In this document: positions 1 to 6,010 of the stretch, piece by piece
Position numbering within the stretch: position 1 is the stretch's first letter
How the letters are laid out: every line of letters starts with the position of its first letter
From: Candidatus Latescibacterota bacterium
GTDB lineage: Bacteria > Latescibacterota > UBA2968 > UBA8231
Direction of reading: 5' to 3'
NCBI GenBank assembly: GCA_021295675.1
Contig: JAGWBY010000024.1
Coordinates: 38,319-47,249, forward strand
DNA: 8,931 bases
Notes under the pieces: generated by a model
The model's database searches: none
Seen by the model: the letters and a program-made list of their open reading frames with translations, nothing else
What the model was told of the DNA's origin: nothing
Translations under genes and position numbers: made by a program

Positions 1-188
1 TCGCCGCAGGTGCGGTGAGCTCTTACCTCGCCTTTTCAACCTTACCCAGCAAGCTGGGCGGTGTGTTTTCTGTGGCACTATCTGTGGGGTCGCCCCCCCT
101 GGGCGTTACCCAGCATCCCGTCCTGTGGAGCTCGGACTTTCCTCACTAGCGGCCACTGAGGACTGCTAGCGCGCCCGCCCGACTTACT
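1..188 (-). ncRNA. rnpB: RNase P RNA (5' part; 3' part beyond the window edge)
   Basis: This is the catalytic RNA of ribonuclease P, which removes 5' leaders from precursor tRNAs. Read on the minus strand, it shows the hallmark conserved blocks of bacterial RNase P RNA in the right order. The P4 5' strand GAGGAAAGTCCGAGCTCC lies at 127-144 and GGGTAACGCCCAG at 99-111. GTGCCACAGAAA follows at 67-78, GGTAAGGTTGAAAAGG at 32-47 and GGTAAGAGCTCACCGC at 12-27. A P3-like hairpin with CTAGC/GCTAG arms precedes P4. Roughly the first half of the molecule is present; the distal half, including the P4 3' strand, is off the left edge. The 5' end is placed near 185-190 only from the expected P1/P2 lengths. 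It starts some ten bases after the stop of the upstream zinc-ribbon gene, so it either shares that transcript or has a promoter inside that gene. I saw no convincing promoter there. Confidence 0.93.
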
Positions 189-198
189 TCTCCCAAAA

Positions 199-909
199 TC
201 AAACCGACTGCTCGTTCCAGACCATAATGGTGCCGCAACTCTCGCAGGAGATGACGCGGTCGCCGATGCGTACCTCGTTGAGCATTTGGGCGGGCATTTG
301 GTAGTAACAAGCGCCGCAAGCGTGTTTGTGTACGGCTGCGACGCGAATGCCGCGCCGTCCCCTCTTGTGCTTGTACGTCTGCAGCAATTGGGCATCGATG
401 CTATTGGCGACTGCCTCCCGACTCTTTTCAACTTCGTCGATTTGTTCCTGCATGGTGCCGAGCTGACCTTCGAGTTCGTCAATGCGCTCTTGCTCGACCG
501 CGCGGACTTCCTCAAAAGCATCTTGCTCGTCGGCGATTTTTTCTTGCATTCGCTCTTGGCCCTCAAGGGCTTTGAGCAATTGCGTCTCGTGCTCGGCAAT
601 GGTTTTTTTGCAAATCTCGATTTCGAGCTGGAGAGAATCGTATTCCTTGTTAGTGGTTACTACGGAAAATCGCTCCTCGCGCTCGCGCAGGGTGGCTTTG
701 CTGTTTTCGATCTCGCGCTCGCAGTGTCGCTGCTGCTTGGCTAGCTCCGCGCTTTGGGCTTCTAGATCGGACAAAATGGACCGCGCTTCTGCTATCTTGT
801 CGCGCCGCAGGTCGATTTCAGCGGGATATTTTTCTTTCGCCTCTTCGAGCGAGAAGAGTTTTTTATCGACTTCTTGGAGCTTTAACAGTTGCAACAAACC
901 CTCTTTCAT
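199..909 (-). CDS. Coiled-coil protein with C4-type zinc ribbon (COG1579 family)
   Basis: This 236-residue protein is mostly a charged coiled coil (about residues 10-170, rich in Glu, Gln, Lys and Arg). It ends in a zinc ribbon with paired cysteines C198-x2-C201 and C222-x2-C225. The TTNKEYDSLQLEI segment at residues 85-97 matches the conserved block of the COG1579 / zf-RING_7 family. The family is widespread and proposed to bind nucleic acid or act as a scaffold, but its biochemical role is not settled. The ATG start at 907-909 is supported by a GAGAGG ribosome site about five bases upstream. The gene sits directly upstream of rnpB on the same strand, and COG1579 genes are known near RNA-processing genes in other bacteria. 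It follows a terminator, so it probably has its own promoter. Confidence 0.88.
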   Translation of the reverse strand: MKEGLLQLLKLQEVDKKLFSLEEAKEKYPAEIDLRRDKIAEARSILSDLEAQSAELAKQQRHCEREIENSKATLREREERFSVVTTNKEYDSLQLEIEICKKTIAEHETQLLKALEGQERMQEKIADEQDAFEEVRAVEQERIDELEGQLGTMQEQIDEVEKSREAVANSIDAQLLQTYKHKRGRRGIRVAAVHKHACGACYYQMPAQMLNEVRIGDRVISCESCGTIMVWNEQSV

Positions 910-923
910 GCGGCCTCTCGTTT

Positions 924-932
924 CCTATAGCA
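924..932 (-). promoter_or_regulatory. Candidate extended -10 promoter for the zinc-ribbon gene
   Basis: The minus strand reads TGCTATAGG here, an extended -10 element (TG-N-TATAGG) between the upstream terminator and the gene starting at 909. No good -35 hexamer is visible at 16-18 bases; that position falls in the terminator stem and T tract. A start about seven bases downstream would give a very short leader that still contains the GAGAGG ribosome site. Confidence 0.35.
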
Positions 933-938
933 CTGGCC

Positions 939-968
939 AAAGAAAAAGAGTGCATCTTTGATGCACTC
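939..968 (-). terminator. Intrinsic terminator of the six-gene operon
   Basis: A perfect 9-base-pair stem (GAGTGCATC, loop of three, GATGCACTC; arms 948-956 and 960-968) is followed on the minus strand by TTTTTCTTT at 947-939. This is a textbook rho-independent terminator for transcripts arriving from the transketolase genes. On the plus strand the stem is followed by no T run, so it works in one direction only. Confidence 0.85.
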
Positions 969-1106
969 TAATGGCTCGTATGAGCTTCTGCTGGTGAACA
1001 AACACCCTGTGTGGCAAATAAACCCAGTATGTTGCGTCATCAGCAGCTTGTGGTTATCGGTTGCAGTAATGAATCACATTTAATTACGGGCATTTGGATA
1101 CGACGG
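969..1106 (-). other. 3' untranslated stretch after the split transketolase
   Basis: About 140 bases separate the stop of the transketolase C-terminal subunit from the terminator. They are AT-richer than the neighbouring genes. I see no convincing gene, tRNA or second strong hairpin, only short inverted repeats: GCTC/GAGC arms at 974-977 and 982-985, and a GTAAT/ATTAC pair near 1066-1088. It is best read as the operon's 3' untranslated region. Confidence 0.4.
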
Positions 1107-2054
1107 TCAAGAGAGCAGCACTCGCGCCGCCTGCGCCACGTGCTCGGGGGTCAGGCCGTATTTTTGCAGCAGATCCTCGTTGGGCGCGGATTCGCCGAAT
1201 ACATCGCGGATGCCGACGCGCCGCATGGGCGTGGGGTGTCGCTCGCCCAGCACCTCGGCGACCGCGCCGCCCAAGCCGCCGATTATGGTGTGGTCTTCGG
1301 CTGTTACTACGCAGCCCGTTTGCTCGGCGGCCGCGACAATGGCGTCCGCGTCGAGTGGCTTGAGGGTCGGTACGTGTAGGACGAGCGCTGAGATTCCTTC
1401 GCGCGACAATTCGTCGGCCGCAGCGAGGCAGCGCGGGGTTTGGGCTCCGGTGGATATGAGGGTGACGTCTGTACCCTCGCGCACGACAAGGGCGCGACCC
1501 AACTCAAATTCGTAGTTCGCCGGAAAAATGACTGGCTCCGGGTCGCGCGTCATGCGCACGTACACGGGGCCGGGCAAGTCGTTGGCCACCAGCATACAGG
1601 CACGGACTTCTACGGCGTCGGCTGGGGCCAAAACGGTCATATTCGGCATGGCCCGCATGACGGAGAGGTCGGCGACTTCTTGATGGGTTTTGCCGGTTTT
1701 GCCGGTCAACAGGCCCGAGTAGGCACCGCAGAGCTTGACCGGCAGGTTGGGCTGGGCGACGACGACGCGGAGCTGATCGAGATCGCGGTTGACGATGAAG
1801 CAGGCGAAGCTGCTCAGCCACGGCACGAGACCACAGGTAGCCATGCCAGCGGCGACGCCCATCATGTTTTGCTCGGCAATGCCCATTTCGAGGAAGTGCT
1901 CGGGTCGTTCGCGGGAGACTTTGTCGGCCTTGGTCGAGTTGGCCAAGTCGCCGTCGAGCACGTACACGCGCGGGTCGCGGTCAATGAGTTCGATGAGCGC
2001 GTCGCCAAAAGCGTCGCGTTGGGCCAGCATCTCGCCGGTGGTGGAGAGGTTCAC
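1107..2054 (-). CDS. Transketolase, C-terminal subunit (split enzyme)
   Basis: This 315-residue protein corresponds to the pyrimidine-binding and C-terminal domains of transketolase. With the partner subunit encoded just upstream it should move two-carbon ketol units between sugar phosphates, using thiamine diphosphate. The pyrimidine-domain motif GIAEQNMMGVAAGMA (residues 58-72) contains the expected activating glutamate, E61. The segment around GKTGKTHQEVADLS is also typical. The C-terminal domain (about residues 190-315) shows the usual VTAEDHTIIGGLGGAVAE block. Translation begins at a GTG (2052-2054) overlapping the TGA of the upstream subunit by four bases, with a strong AGGAGG site seven bases upstream, so production of the two halves is probably coupled. 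Split transketolases occur in archaea and many bacteria, including sulfoquinovose (SqwGH) and apiose (AptAB) pathways. Sequence alone does not tell which substrate is used here. Confidence 0.9.
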   Translation of the reverse strand: MNLSTTGEMLAQRDAFGDALIELIDRDPRVYVLDGDLANSTKADKVSRERPEHFLEMGIAEQNMMGVAAGMATCGLVPWLSSFACFIVNRDLDQLRVVVAQPNLPVKLCGAYSGLLTGKTGKTHQEVADLSVMRAMPNMTVLAPADAVEVRACMLVANDLPGPVYVRMTRDPEPVIFPANYEFELGRALVVREGTDVTLISTGAQTPRCLAAADELSREGISALVLHVPTLKPLDADAIVAAAEQTGCVVTAEDHTIIGGLGGAVAEVLGERHPTPMRRVGIRDVFGESAPNEDLLQKYGLTPEHVAQAARVLLS

Positions 2055-2917
2055 AGCGCGGCCTCCTGCGCGGCGAGTTCGTCCTGCGCTTGTTTGAGAT
2101 CTTGGTCGGTCACCGGTTTGGAGTGCCAGTTGAAGTCGTTTTCCATGTAGGATATCCCTTTTCCTTTGACCGTGCGGGCGACGATGATGGTGGGTTGGCC
2201 GCGATGTGCCTTGGCCGCGGCAAAGGCCGCGAGAATGGCGGGAAAGTCGTGGCCATCGGTTTCGATGGTGTTCCAGCCAAAGGCGCGCCAGCGGCTAAGT
2301 GGGTTTTCCTGCGCAGCCAAGCGGTCGAGCACGCCGTAGCCCTTTTCGGTGGCCCAGCCGTATTGCTGGAGGCCGTTCCAGTCGAGGATGGCGGTGAGAT
2401 TGTCGAGACCGTAGCGAGCCGCGACAAAGGCCGCCTCCCATATTTGTCCCTCCTGCGAGTCGCCGTCGCCGATCATTACCCAGGTGCGAAAGTCCTGCCC
2501 CTTCAGACGGGCGGCGAGGGCCATGCCGAGGCCGGGCGACAGACCTTGGCCCAGTGAGCCGGTGGACATGTCGAGGCCGGGGAGGACGCTCATGTCCGGG
2601 TGGCCTTGGAGGCGGGAGTCAATGGCGTCAAAAGTGGCGAGTTCTTCAATGGGCAGGTAGCCGCGCAGGGCCAAGGCCGCGTAGAGGCCAATCGAGGAGT
2701 GACCCTTGGACAGGATGAAGCGGTCGCGGTCTTCGTCGCGCGGTCGGTCCGGGTCGATGTTCAGCTCGGCGAAGTACAGGGCGATGAGCAACTCGGCCGC
2801 GGACATCGGGCCGCCCAAGTGGCCGGCTCCAGCGTGGTGTACTGACTCGACGACGAGGCGGCGCAATTGGATGGCATAGCGCTTAAGCTCGGCGTGGCGC
2901 TCGCGCGTCAGGCTCAT
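2051..2917 (-). CDS. Transketolase, N-terminal subunit (split enzyme)
   Basis: This 288-residue protein is the thiamine-diphosphate-binding half of transketolase. The cofactor motif starts at GDGDSQEGQIWEA (residues 150-162) and ends at the metal-binding asparagine N181 in LDWNGLQ. Other family blocks are HHAGAGHLGGPMSAAE (27-42), SKGHSS (70-75) with the substrate/cofactor histidine, and GSLGQG (120-125). The length is that of a stand-alone N-terminal subunit; the pyrimidine domain is supplied by the next gene, which overlaps by four bases. The ATG at 2915-2917 has an AAGGAGA ribosome site (2924-2930) at good spacing. It follows the Ldh2-family dehydrogenase with a 47-base gap. Both cofactor-binding ends look intact, so the pair is probably an active enzyme. 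Specificity (pentose phosphate versus a dedicated catabolic route) is unknown. Confidence 0.92.
   Translation of the reverse strand: MSLTRERHAELKRYAIQLRRLVVESVHHAGAGHLGGPMSAAELLIALYFAELNIDPDRPRDEDRDRFILSKGHSSIGLYAALALRGYLPIEELATFDAIDSRLQGHPDMSVLPGLDMSTGSLGQGLSPGLGMALAARLKGQDFRTWVMIGDGDSQEGQIWEAAFVAARYGLDNLTAILDWNGLQQYGWATEKGYGVLDRLAAQENPLSRWRAFGWNTIETDGHDFPAILAAFAAAKAHRGQPTIIVARTVKGKGISYMENDFNWHSKPVTDQDLKQAQDELAAQEAAL
2062..2067 (-). promoter_or_regulatory. Ribosome-binding site that fixes the GTG start of the transketolase C-terminal subunit
   Basis: The minus strand carries a full AGGAGG seven bases before the GTG at 2054. It lies inside the last codons of the upstream subunit. With the GTGA overlap it supports the non-ATG start and translational coupling of the two halves. 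Confidence 0.75.
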
Positions 2918-2964
2918 AGAATGTCTCCTTTTTGCGGTTGGTTAAGGTAGAAATAGGCTCGGCA

Positions 2965-3966
2965 TTAGTCCAGCCACGGAGGCACAACGCCAAAGGACCG
3001 GCCACACTCGGCTAAGTGCTCGACGTCTTCTAAGCCGATGGGTACGCCGTCGCGTGCGTACGCTTCTTCATTGCGGTGTTCGGGCGTGCCGGGTAGAGTG
3101 ACTTCATCGTACCCGCGCAGCGGAATCATCTGCTCGCTCGCTAGACGCACCAGCTCATCGATGCCGTGGCGCACTTGCGGAGCGGGCGCGAAGAGGCCCA
3201 AGTCGAGGACGAGGATTAAGCTGCCCATGCGCGCCGCTGGCCATTGCGCGGCGATCTCGCGGGCGCGCTCGCCGCCTTGGCCGACAAAAGCTCCGCCGAG
3301 TAGGGTGGCGATTGCGGTGTAGCCCATGGACTTGAAGAAGGCTGCGGGGATCAGCTCTTCAATGGCTTCGATCTGCTCGCCGCGTTGGTAGTCGGCGAGG
3401 ATGCAGGTAGCCACGTCGAGCACTACTGGAGGTCCATCTTGTCCGGGCAGACCAAAGCACAGGGGTGGGTTGCCGTAGTGGGCGGCGCGCTCGCCGTCGT
3501 TGCTGGGGTAGTACTGGGGATAGGCCGCTTGCACTGAGAAGCCCACGCAGTTTTCCGCCATGGCGCGGCGCACGTAGTGTCCCGCTGAGCCGTAGTGCCC
3601 GATGTGGCAGGCCGCGCCGATGGCGATGCCCTTTTCTCTGGCCTTGGCGATGGCGCGTTCAGTGGCCAACATGGTCGGCGCGTATCCGAGGCTGCCATCG
3701 CCATCGACAAAGACGTGGGTGTCGCTTTCGCGCAGGACGCGGATGTCTGGGTTGGGGTTGGCTTTTTTGTCGCGGATCGTGCGGCAATACCCGTACAGGG
3801 CGCGGGTGCCGTGCGAGCGCACGCCGCGCAAATCCGAATTGGTCAGTAGGTCGGCCAATTGCGCGGCGTGTGCGGCAGACATGCCAGCGGCGCGCAGGCA
3901 GGCCGTGCCAAAGGCTCTGAGATCGGCAGCGGCAATGCGTTTGAATTCTGTGGGGGGGCGGTTCAT
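2965..3966 (-). CDS. Ldh2-family (malate/L-lactate/sulfolactate-type) NAD(P)-dependent oxidoreductase, divergent
   Basis: This 333-residue cytosolic enzyme belongs to the Ldh2 family (PF02615), whose members interconvert 2-hydroxy and 2-keto acids; examples are AllD, YiaK and sulfolactate dehydrogenase ComC. Family landmarks are SDLRGVRSHGTRAL (44-57) with the catalytic histidine H52 and DGDGSLGY (88-95). Others are CHIGHYGSAGHY (120-131), NPPLCFGLPG (166-175) and LPGTPEHRNEEAYARDGVPI (291-310). The middle is unusual. Between DVATC (184-188) and the expected lysine K212 only about 24 residues remain, and the usual IPEGWA-type and T-DP-type segment seems to be missing. The lysine and the following helix (MGYTAIATLLGG) are kept. 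Whether it keeps normal activity is uncertain. The ATG at 3964-3966 has an AGGAG site seven bases upstream. It precedes the split transketolase, so its product or substrate may feed that enzyme. Confidence 0.87.
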   Translation of the reverse strand: MNRPPTEFKRIAAADLRAFGTACLRAAGMSAAHAAQLADLLTNSDLRGVRSHGTRALYGYCRTIRDKKANPNPDIRVLRESDTHVFVDGDGSLGYAPTMLATERAIAKAREKGIAIGAACHIGHYGSAGHYVRRAMAENCVGFSVQAAYPQYYPSNDGERAAHYGNPPLCFGLPGQDGPPVVLDVATCILADYQRGEQIEAIEELIPAAFFKSMGYTAIATLLGGAFVGQGGERAREIAAQWPAARMGSLILVLDLGLFAPAPQVRHGIDELVRLASEQMIPLRGYDEVTLPGTPEHRNEEAYARDGVPIGLEDVEHLAECGRSFGVVPPWLD

Positions 3967-3985
3967 AAAGAGGCTCCTGTGGGAA

Positions 3986-4798
3986 TTAGGGATGGTCGGC
4001 GGCGGCCTTGCGGGCGAGCAGGTCGGCGAGTGCTGCGCTGACTTGGTCGGGATCGCTGGCAGGGGACGCGGCTAGGGCGCGTCGGTAGAAGTGCTCGGCC
4101 TGCCGATAGCGATCCTGCGCGTCGTACAGACGGCCTAAGTAGTAACAGGTGCGGGCCAAATCGGGATGATCGCCCGCTTGCAGGGCCAGCGCGCTGTGGT
4201 ACAGGGGCGCGGCCTGTTGGTAGTGTCCTTGGAGGAACAGGGCTTGGGCACGGGCGCGGAGGGATAGGGCTTGGGCGCGCTGCGCGAGGGAATCGGTTGC
4301 GGCGCGGTCGCCTTGTGCGCGGTAGAGGTCGGATAACTTCTGCATGGTTGCGGCGACTTCTTCATCGCCTCGGTGCATCTGCTGAAAGGCAAGGACGCGG
4401 TCGTAGAGCGCGGCGGCCTCGGCTGGCCGCTGCTGGAGCCGATAGGTGTCGCCTAACTTGTCGAGGGTCAACATTTTGTCGGGATGGTCGTCCGGGAGGG
4501 CCATTTGCCGTTTGTGCAAGTGCTGGTAGAGGCTTTCGGCTCGCGCGAGTTCGCCGCGCACAACGTGGAGTTGCGCGAGTTGATGGGCGGTGCGGCCGTA
4601 GCGCGGGTCATCGGGGGCGAAGGTTTCGGCTAGGGACAGGGCGCGGGATAGGGCTTGTTCGGCCTCGGCGAAGCGGCTCTGGCCGAGGGCTGAGCGTCCG
4701 GCTTGGTAGTGTTGGGACCAAGCCTCGGCGCGGGGGTCTGGTTGGCTGCAAGCGAGCGCGAGGGAGAGTGAGAAAAGGAGTGCAAGCAGGGCGATCAC
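3986..4798 (-). CDS. TPR-repeat lipoprotein (kinesin-light-chain-like repeats)
   Basis: This 270-residue protein has a hydrophobic start ending in the lipobox LALAC, giving lipidation at C17, so it is probably an envelope-anchored lipoprotein. The rest is helical repeats. A region at about residues 67-180 has the longer 42-residue spacing of kinesin-light-chain-type TPRs (YGRTAHQLAQLHVVRGELAR and the repeats after it). A further TPR pair lies at about 183-245. TPRs bind partner proteins; no enzymatic domain is present and the partner is unknown. The start is a GTG (4796-4798) that overlaps the upstream TGA by four bases. No SD sequence is visible, so it relies on coupling. The signal peptide oddly lacks a positively charged N-region. 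The dehydrogenase gene follows after 19 bases. Confidence 0.82.
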   Translation of the reverse strand: MIALLALLFSLSLALACSQPDPRAEAWSQHYQAGRSALGQSRFAEAEQALSRALSLAETFAPDDPRYGRTAHQLAQLHVVRGELARAESLYQHLHKRQMALPDDHPDKMLTLDKLGDTYRLQQRPAEAAALYDRVLAFQQMHRGDEEVAATMQKLSDLYRAQGDRAATDSLAQRAQALSLRARAQALFLQGHYQQAAPLYHSALALQAGDHPDLARTCYYLGRLYDAQDRYRQAEHFYRRALAASPASDPDQVSAALADLLARKAAADHP

Positions 4799-6009
4799 GG
4801 CGTTTTTGTGGGTTGCTGTAAGGTGTTGAGGAGTTTCTGGGCCTTAGTGTGCAGCGCAGTATCGTCTGCACTCAGCGCTAGGCTGCGGCGCAACGCCTGT
4901 TCGGCAGCCGCGCGTTCCCCCTTGCTGAACAGGCCCAATCCGAGGAGGTACCAGCCCTCGGCGTCGTCTGGGCGCGCCGTAACCGCTCGGCGGCAGTAGG
5001 CGATGGCCTCGTCGTAGCGTCTGAGTTGGCCGGCGATGTGGCCGGCGTTGAGCAAGGAGGGAAAGTACGCTGGGTCTTGGTCGAGGGCGACCTGTAAGTA
5101 GCGCAGCGCAGCTTCGGGTTGTTGCAGCTTCAGGAGGTCGCCAGCGAGACGGTTGAGCAAAGCGAGATCCCCCGGGTGCAGGGCGATGGCCCGGTCAAAT
5201 TTGTTCTCGGCTTGGGGAAAGTACCCGTGTCGGACGAAGAACAGGCCGAGGTTGTAGTGGTGGGCGGCTTCTTCGGGCGCGTTGAGGATGGCTGCGCGCA
5301 GCCGCTTGACCTCCTTGCCGCTGAGCGTTTGCAGGTGCGTAAAACTCGTTAGGGCTTGCTGCGCCAAGGTGTCGCGGCCAGCCTTGCGGGCGAGGGTGGC
5401 GAGGCGATAGAAGGCGTCGGCAAAGCCGATGTCGAGCAGGGTGGCGCGCTGAAAGGCCTCCAAAGCATCGTCCTGTCGGCCTTCGGCAGCGAGGCTTTGG
5501 CCGAGGTAGTAGTAGAGCGTGGCGTCGTTGGGAAACAGGCGCAGGGATTCGAGCAGCTCGCGGGTGGCCTCGGCGTAGCGGCCCGTGGCCAAGTACAGCT
5601 CGCCCAAGCGCCGGCGCACTGGCGAGTTGTCGGGACTGAGTTGGACGGCGCGCTGGAGATAGGTACCGGCGCGATCGTACTGGCCCAACTTAGTGTAAAT
5701 TCCGCCGAGGTTCACAAAGCCCATGGCGAAGTCGGGTTTGAGGCGGACGGTTGTTTCGAGGGATTCTATGGCCAGTGCGTAGCGGCCCTGAGCCGCATGG
5801 GACGAGGCGAGCACATTGTGGAGGTCGGCGTTCGTCGAGTCGAGGTCTAACCCAGCGCGGGCGGCGGCGACCGCTTCTTCAAAGCGGGTCGCCGCAAAGT
5901 GAGCGCGGGCGCGGGCGAGGTGATCGACGGGATCCGGTGCCGGTGCTGGTGCTGGCTCGGAGGCGCAGGAGGCGAGCGCGAATGCCGCGCAGAGCAGTGG
6001 CCACGCCAT
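4795..6009 (-). CDS. TPR-repeat lipoprotein, about ten repeats
   Basis: This 404-residue protein begins with a short hydrophobic segment and the lipobox LASC (lipidated C15). An Ala/Pro-rich linker comes next, then TPR units for almost the whole remaining length, near residues 28-58, 62-92, 96-126, 130-160, 164-194, 198-228, 248-280, 282-314, 316-348 and 350-382. Such proteins are envelope scaffolds or adaptors; no catalytic domain is seen. I chose the ATG at 6007-6009, one base after the upstream TGA. A TTG at 6025-6027 would add six residues (PSSPE region) and overlap the upstream gene; it cannot be excluded. Neither start has a clear SD site, which again suggests coupling. The stretch after the lipidated cysteine resembles that of the preceding gene (ASEP in both), hinting at paralogy. 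Confidence 0.83.
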   Translation of the reverse strand: MAWPLLCAAFALASCASEPAPAPAPDPVDHLARARAHFAATRFEEAVAAARAGLDLDSTNADLHNVLASSHAAQGRYALAIESLETTVRLKPDFAMGFVNLGGIYTKLGQYDRAGTYLQRAVQLSPDNSPVRRRLGELYLATGRYAEATRELLESLRLFPNDATLYYYLGQSLAAEGRQDDALEAFQRATLLDIGFADAFYRLATLARKAGRDTLAQQALTSFTHLQTLSGKEVKRLRAAILNAPEEAAHHYNLGLFFVRHGYFPQAENKFDRAIALHPGDLALLNRLAGDLLKLQQPEAALRYLQVALDQDPAYFPSLLNAGHIAGQLRRYDEAIAYCRRAVTARPDDAEGWYLLGLGLFSKGERAAAEQALRRSLALSADDTALHTKAQKLLNTLQQPTKTP

Positions 6010-6010
6010 T

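Noticed and set aside
78..599. Minus-strand frame running into the RNase P RNA
   Set aside because: It overlaps both the zinc-ribbon gene and the conserved RNA blocks; its Ser/Arg/Lys-rich composition is that of an out-of-frame reading.
286..961. Plus-strand frames opposite the zinc-ribbon gene
   Set aside because: They are shadows of the coiled-coil codons on the minus strand; the zinc-ribbon cysteines and ribosome site support the minus strand.
969..1106. tRNA or small regulatory RNA in the gap after the transketolase
   Set aside because: There is no T-loop or cloverleaf consensus on either strand, and only short weak hairpins before the terminator.
1440..2150. Plus-strand frame of 236 codons opposite the transketolase genes
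   Set aside because: It covers a well-conserved transketolase subunit on the other strand and has no recognisable protein motif.
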